Assembly (NCBI RefSeq): GCF_019448085.1
Contig: NZ_JAGFNZ010000001.1
Coordinates: 855,688 to 919,687 of the forward strand
Source: Caproiciproducens faecalis
GTDB lineage: Bacteria > Bacillota > Clostridia > Oscillospirales > Acutalibacteraceae
Direction of reading: 5' to 3'
DNA: 64,000 nucleotides
A program made the translations under genes and the position numbers. The notes beneath the pieces were generated by a model. It was not told the DNA's origin, did not search any database, and was given only the letters and a program-made list of their open reading frames with translations. The first letter of the stretch is position 1. Every line of letters begins with the position of its first letter. Shown piece after piece: positions 62,741 through 64,000 of the stretch.

Positions 62741-63753
62741 TTCCTGTCAAAATTATCAAAGACGCTGGAACGTTCATATTCCGCAATATCGTAGGAAGTT
62801 TTCTGCGGCTTGACACTCTTGCGTGCGGCCGCCCGTTCTTCCTTGTCCTTCTGCGCCTGCTCCAGCGTGGAGATTTGCTCGCGGTTCCAGCGTTCCAGAA
62901 TTTTATTCATATAATGAATGCTGAATTTTCCGGTATTGTCTACGCTGCGTTCATACGCTTCGTGAATCAGGGGCAGATCAAACTTCCACTGCGTGACCCA
63001 GACCGACGCAAACGCCTGCTCTTTGGTAGAAGGTGCGCGGTGGGGAATGCCGGTGGCCTGCTCCACTACGCGCCACGCCTTTTGACTTTCGTCCAGCCTG
63101 CGCAGCTTTTCCTCCGCCTTTTCATGGGTGAATATTTCCTCGTCGGCCCAGTTCATGGCCACTTTTTCTATGTAACGGGTATTTGCCTTGCCGATGCTGA
63201 CCACATACTGCAGCAGCATGATAATCACATCTGCGGGCAGCCCAAAATCGTCGTGCAGCATTAAAAGCATGGCGGAATCCCCGTTGGAAATCAGGCGCCC
63301 CAAAATCTGCTCGGCCTCCTGCATCAGGCAGGCAATTTCCGTTGATTCGCCGATCCGTTTCGCCACGAACACATTGTCGGGTTTCTGCGGGCGGGAAAGC
63401 AGTTTGTGCGGCCTTTCGGCGGGTGCCGGTTCCGGATTTTCGGGTTCCGGCGCCGGTTCCTCTGCTGCGGGTGCTTCCGGGGCCGCTTCTTTTTCGGCCG
63501 GTGTCAGTTCCTGCCCCTTCTGGCAGAAAAGACCCGTCTGCTGCCAGTACAGCATGGCGTCGGCTACGTCGGCCTTGTCAATGCATAGCGCTTTTGCAAT
63601 CTCCGCCGCCTCAATATTTTCTCCGGCATGGCGAAGTTCCCACAGCAGTACTTTCAGCTGGACGGAACCGGCCAGTTTGATATGTTTATCTACTACGGAG
63701 CACGGTACCGCGAAAACGGAATTCCAGTCTCCCAGATTAATGGAATAGCTCAT
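62737..63753 (-). CDS. DnaD-domain replication-initiation protein
   Basis: 338 residues. An N-terminal winged-helix region (LKVLLWELRHAGENIEAAEI), a Glu/Pro/Ala-rich linker (about 95-130), and C-terminal DnaD domains (about 145-330, ending with the conserved MNKILERWNREQISTLEQA segment). DnaD/DnaB proteins help assemble the primosome and remodel DNA at origins and stalled forks. AGGTGA lies before the ATG. Confidence 0.85.
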   Translation of the reverse strand: MSYSINLGDWNSVFAVPCSVVDKHIKLAGSVQLKVLLWELRHAGENIEAAEIAKALCIDKADVADAMLYWQQTGLFCQKGQELTPAEKEAAPEAPAAEEPAPEPENPEPAPAERPHKLLSRPQKPDNVFVAKRIGESTEIACLMQEAEQILGRLISNGDSAMLLMLHDDFGLPADVIIMLLQYVVSIGKANTRYIEKVAMNWADEEIFTHEKAEEKLRRLDESQKAWRVVEQATGIPHRAPSTKEQAFASVWVTQWKFDLPLIHEAYERSVDNTGKFSIHYMNKILERWNREQISTLEQAQKDKEERAAARKSVKPQKTSYDIAEYERSSVFDNFDRK

Positions 63754-63876
63754 AGAGGGTCACCTTTTCCTAACAATTCGGTTTGTTTTTTATCCTGTTT
63801 CTCTCGTCTGTTATTATAGCATAAGGATGCGAAATAGGGAATTGAAAAAAATGTTTTAAAATATTTGGAAAAACCC

Positions 63877-63906
63877 TTGACAAACAGTCGGGTTTTGTCA
63901 TATAAT
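63877..63906 (+). promoter_or_regulatory. promoter of the tRNA-Gly gene
   Basis: TTGACA (63877-63882) and TATAAT (63901-63906), both perfect consensus, 18-base spacer. Confidence 0.9.
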
Positions 63907-63924
63907 TTATCACGCACCAAATCT

Positions 63925-64000
63925 GCGAATGTAGCTCATCTGGTAGAGCGCCACCTTGCCAAGGTGGAGGTAGCGAGTTCGAGCCTCGTCGTTCGCTCCA
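63925..64000 (+). tRNA. tRNA-Gly (anticodon GCC)
   Basis: 76 bases with encoded CCA. Acceptor GCGAATG pairs with CGTTCGC (one G-T pair), the D arm contains GGTAGAGC, the anticodon arm CCACC-TTGCCAA-GGTGG shows GCC, and the T arm has GTTCGAGC. The CCA ends exactly at the window edge; further tRNA genes may follow. Confidence 0.97.

Noticed and set aside
63925..64000. tRNA gene as the attachment site of an island
   Set aside because: Sequence to the right is outside the window and no partial tRNA repeat was seen to the left.

Overview
The window looks like chromosome from an anaerobic, spore-forming member of the Clostridia, most likely an Oscillospiraceae/Ruminococcaceae-type Firmicute. This is inferred from gene content: a GerA-type germination operon, strong AGGAGG ribosome sites, a DnaD plus DnaI-like primosome pair, a bactofilin, a Zn-type S18, and many Fe-S and flavin proteins. 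No rRNA, CRISPR array or complete mobile element is visible. Base composition is uneven: about 6.5-9.8 kb is clearly AT-rich and about 20.7-25.9 kb is GC-richer, which suggests patches of transferred DNA.

Layout. 0-6 kb: the end of a MutS-family gene, small minus-strand genes (zinc ribbon, Pro/Ser-rich peptide, Cys-rich four-helix copper-storage protein), then divergent Ku and a three-domain LigD (bacterial NHEJ), VOC and YdeI-type proteins. 6.5-11 kb: AT-rich surface-polysaccharide cluster made of a broken GT2 glycosyltransferase, a pyruvyl transferase, a Wzx-type flippase and an FrhB-like Fe-S protein. 11-16.5 kb: unlinked single genes (a solitary RsmH, a TPR-Arr fusion, DegV, RluA-type synthase, GNAT) and an IS3 orfA stub. 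16.6-20.4 kb: C69 dipeptidase, a DUF2935 protein and a Gly/Arg/Pro-rich possible spore protein. 20.6-25.9 kb: TetR regulator with a recognisable promoter and operator, MacB-like ABC ATPase and permease, and an HlyD-type adaptor.

26-29.3 kb: small Fe-S and DUF6132 genes, an OmpR-type two-component system and a divergent secreted DUF2680 protein. 29.4-34.9 kb: arsenic operon arsR-arsD-arsA with a small coupled gene, and a P2-type ATPase. 35.2-38.2 kb: cupin, iron alcohol dehydrogenase, CMD and flavodoxin genes divergent from a MerR regulator with a textbook 19-bp-spacer promoter. 38.5-43.6 kb: a membrane gene broken by a TGA at codon 8, the germinant-receptor operon gerAA-gerAC-gerAB with an extra 41-residue membrane ORF, and a rhodanese. 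43.7-50.1 kb: YcxB-like protein, AraC/GyrI-like regulator, HAD phosphatase, GH18 glycosidase, Gfo/Idh oxidoreductase and a NYN nuclease-like protein.

50.1-54.9 kb: complete branched-chain amino-acid ABC transporter livK-H-M-G-F. 55.3-64 kb: mostly housekeeping, with bactofilin, amidohydrolase, rpsF-ssb-rpsR with its promoter and leader, galU, a zinc-ribbon membrane protein, prfB without a programmed frameshift, the DnaC/DnaI-like and DnaD pair, and a tRNA-Gly(GCC) at the right edge.

No clearly new multi-gene system can be proven from sequence alone. The best candidates for follow-up are the TPR-Arr fusion, the extra small germination-operon ORF, the small ORF coupled to arsA, and several precise regulatory sites. 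Several starts were moved to internal codons that have a proper Shine-Dalgarno (SD) sequence, as stated in each entry.
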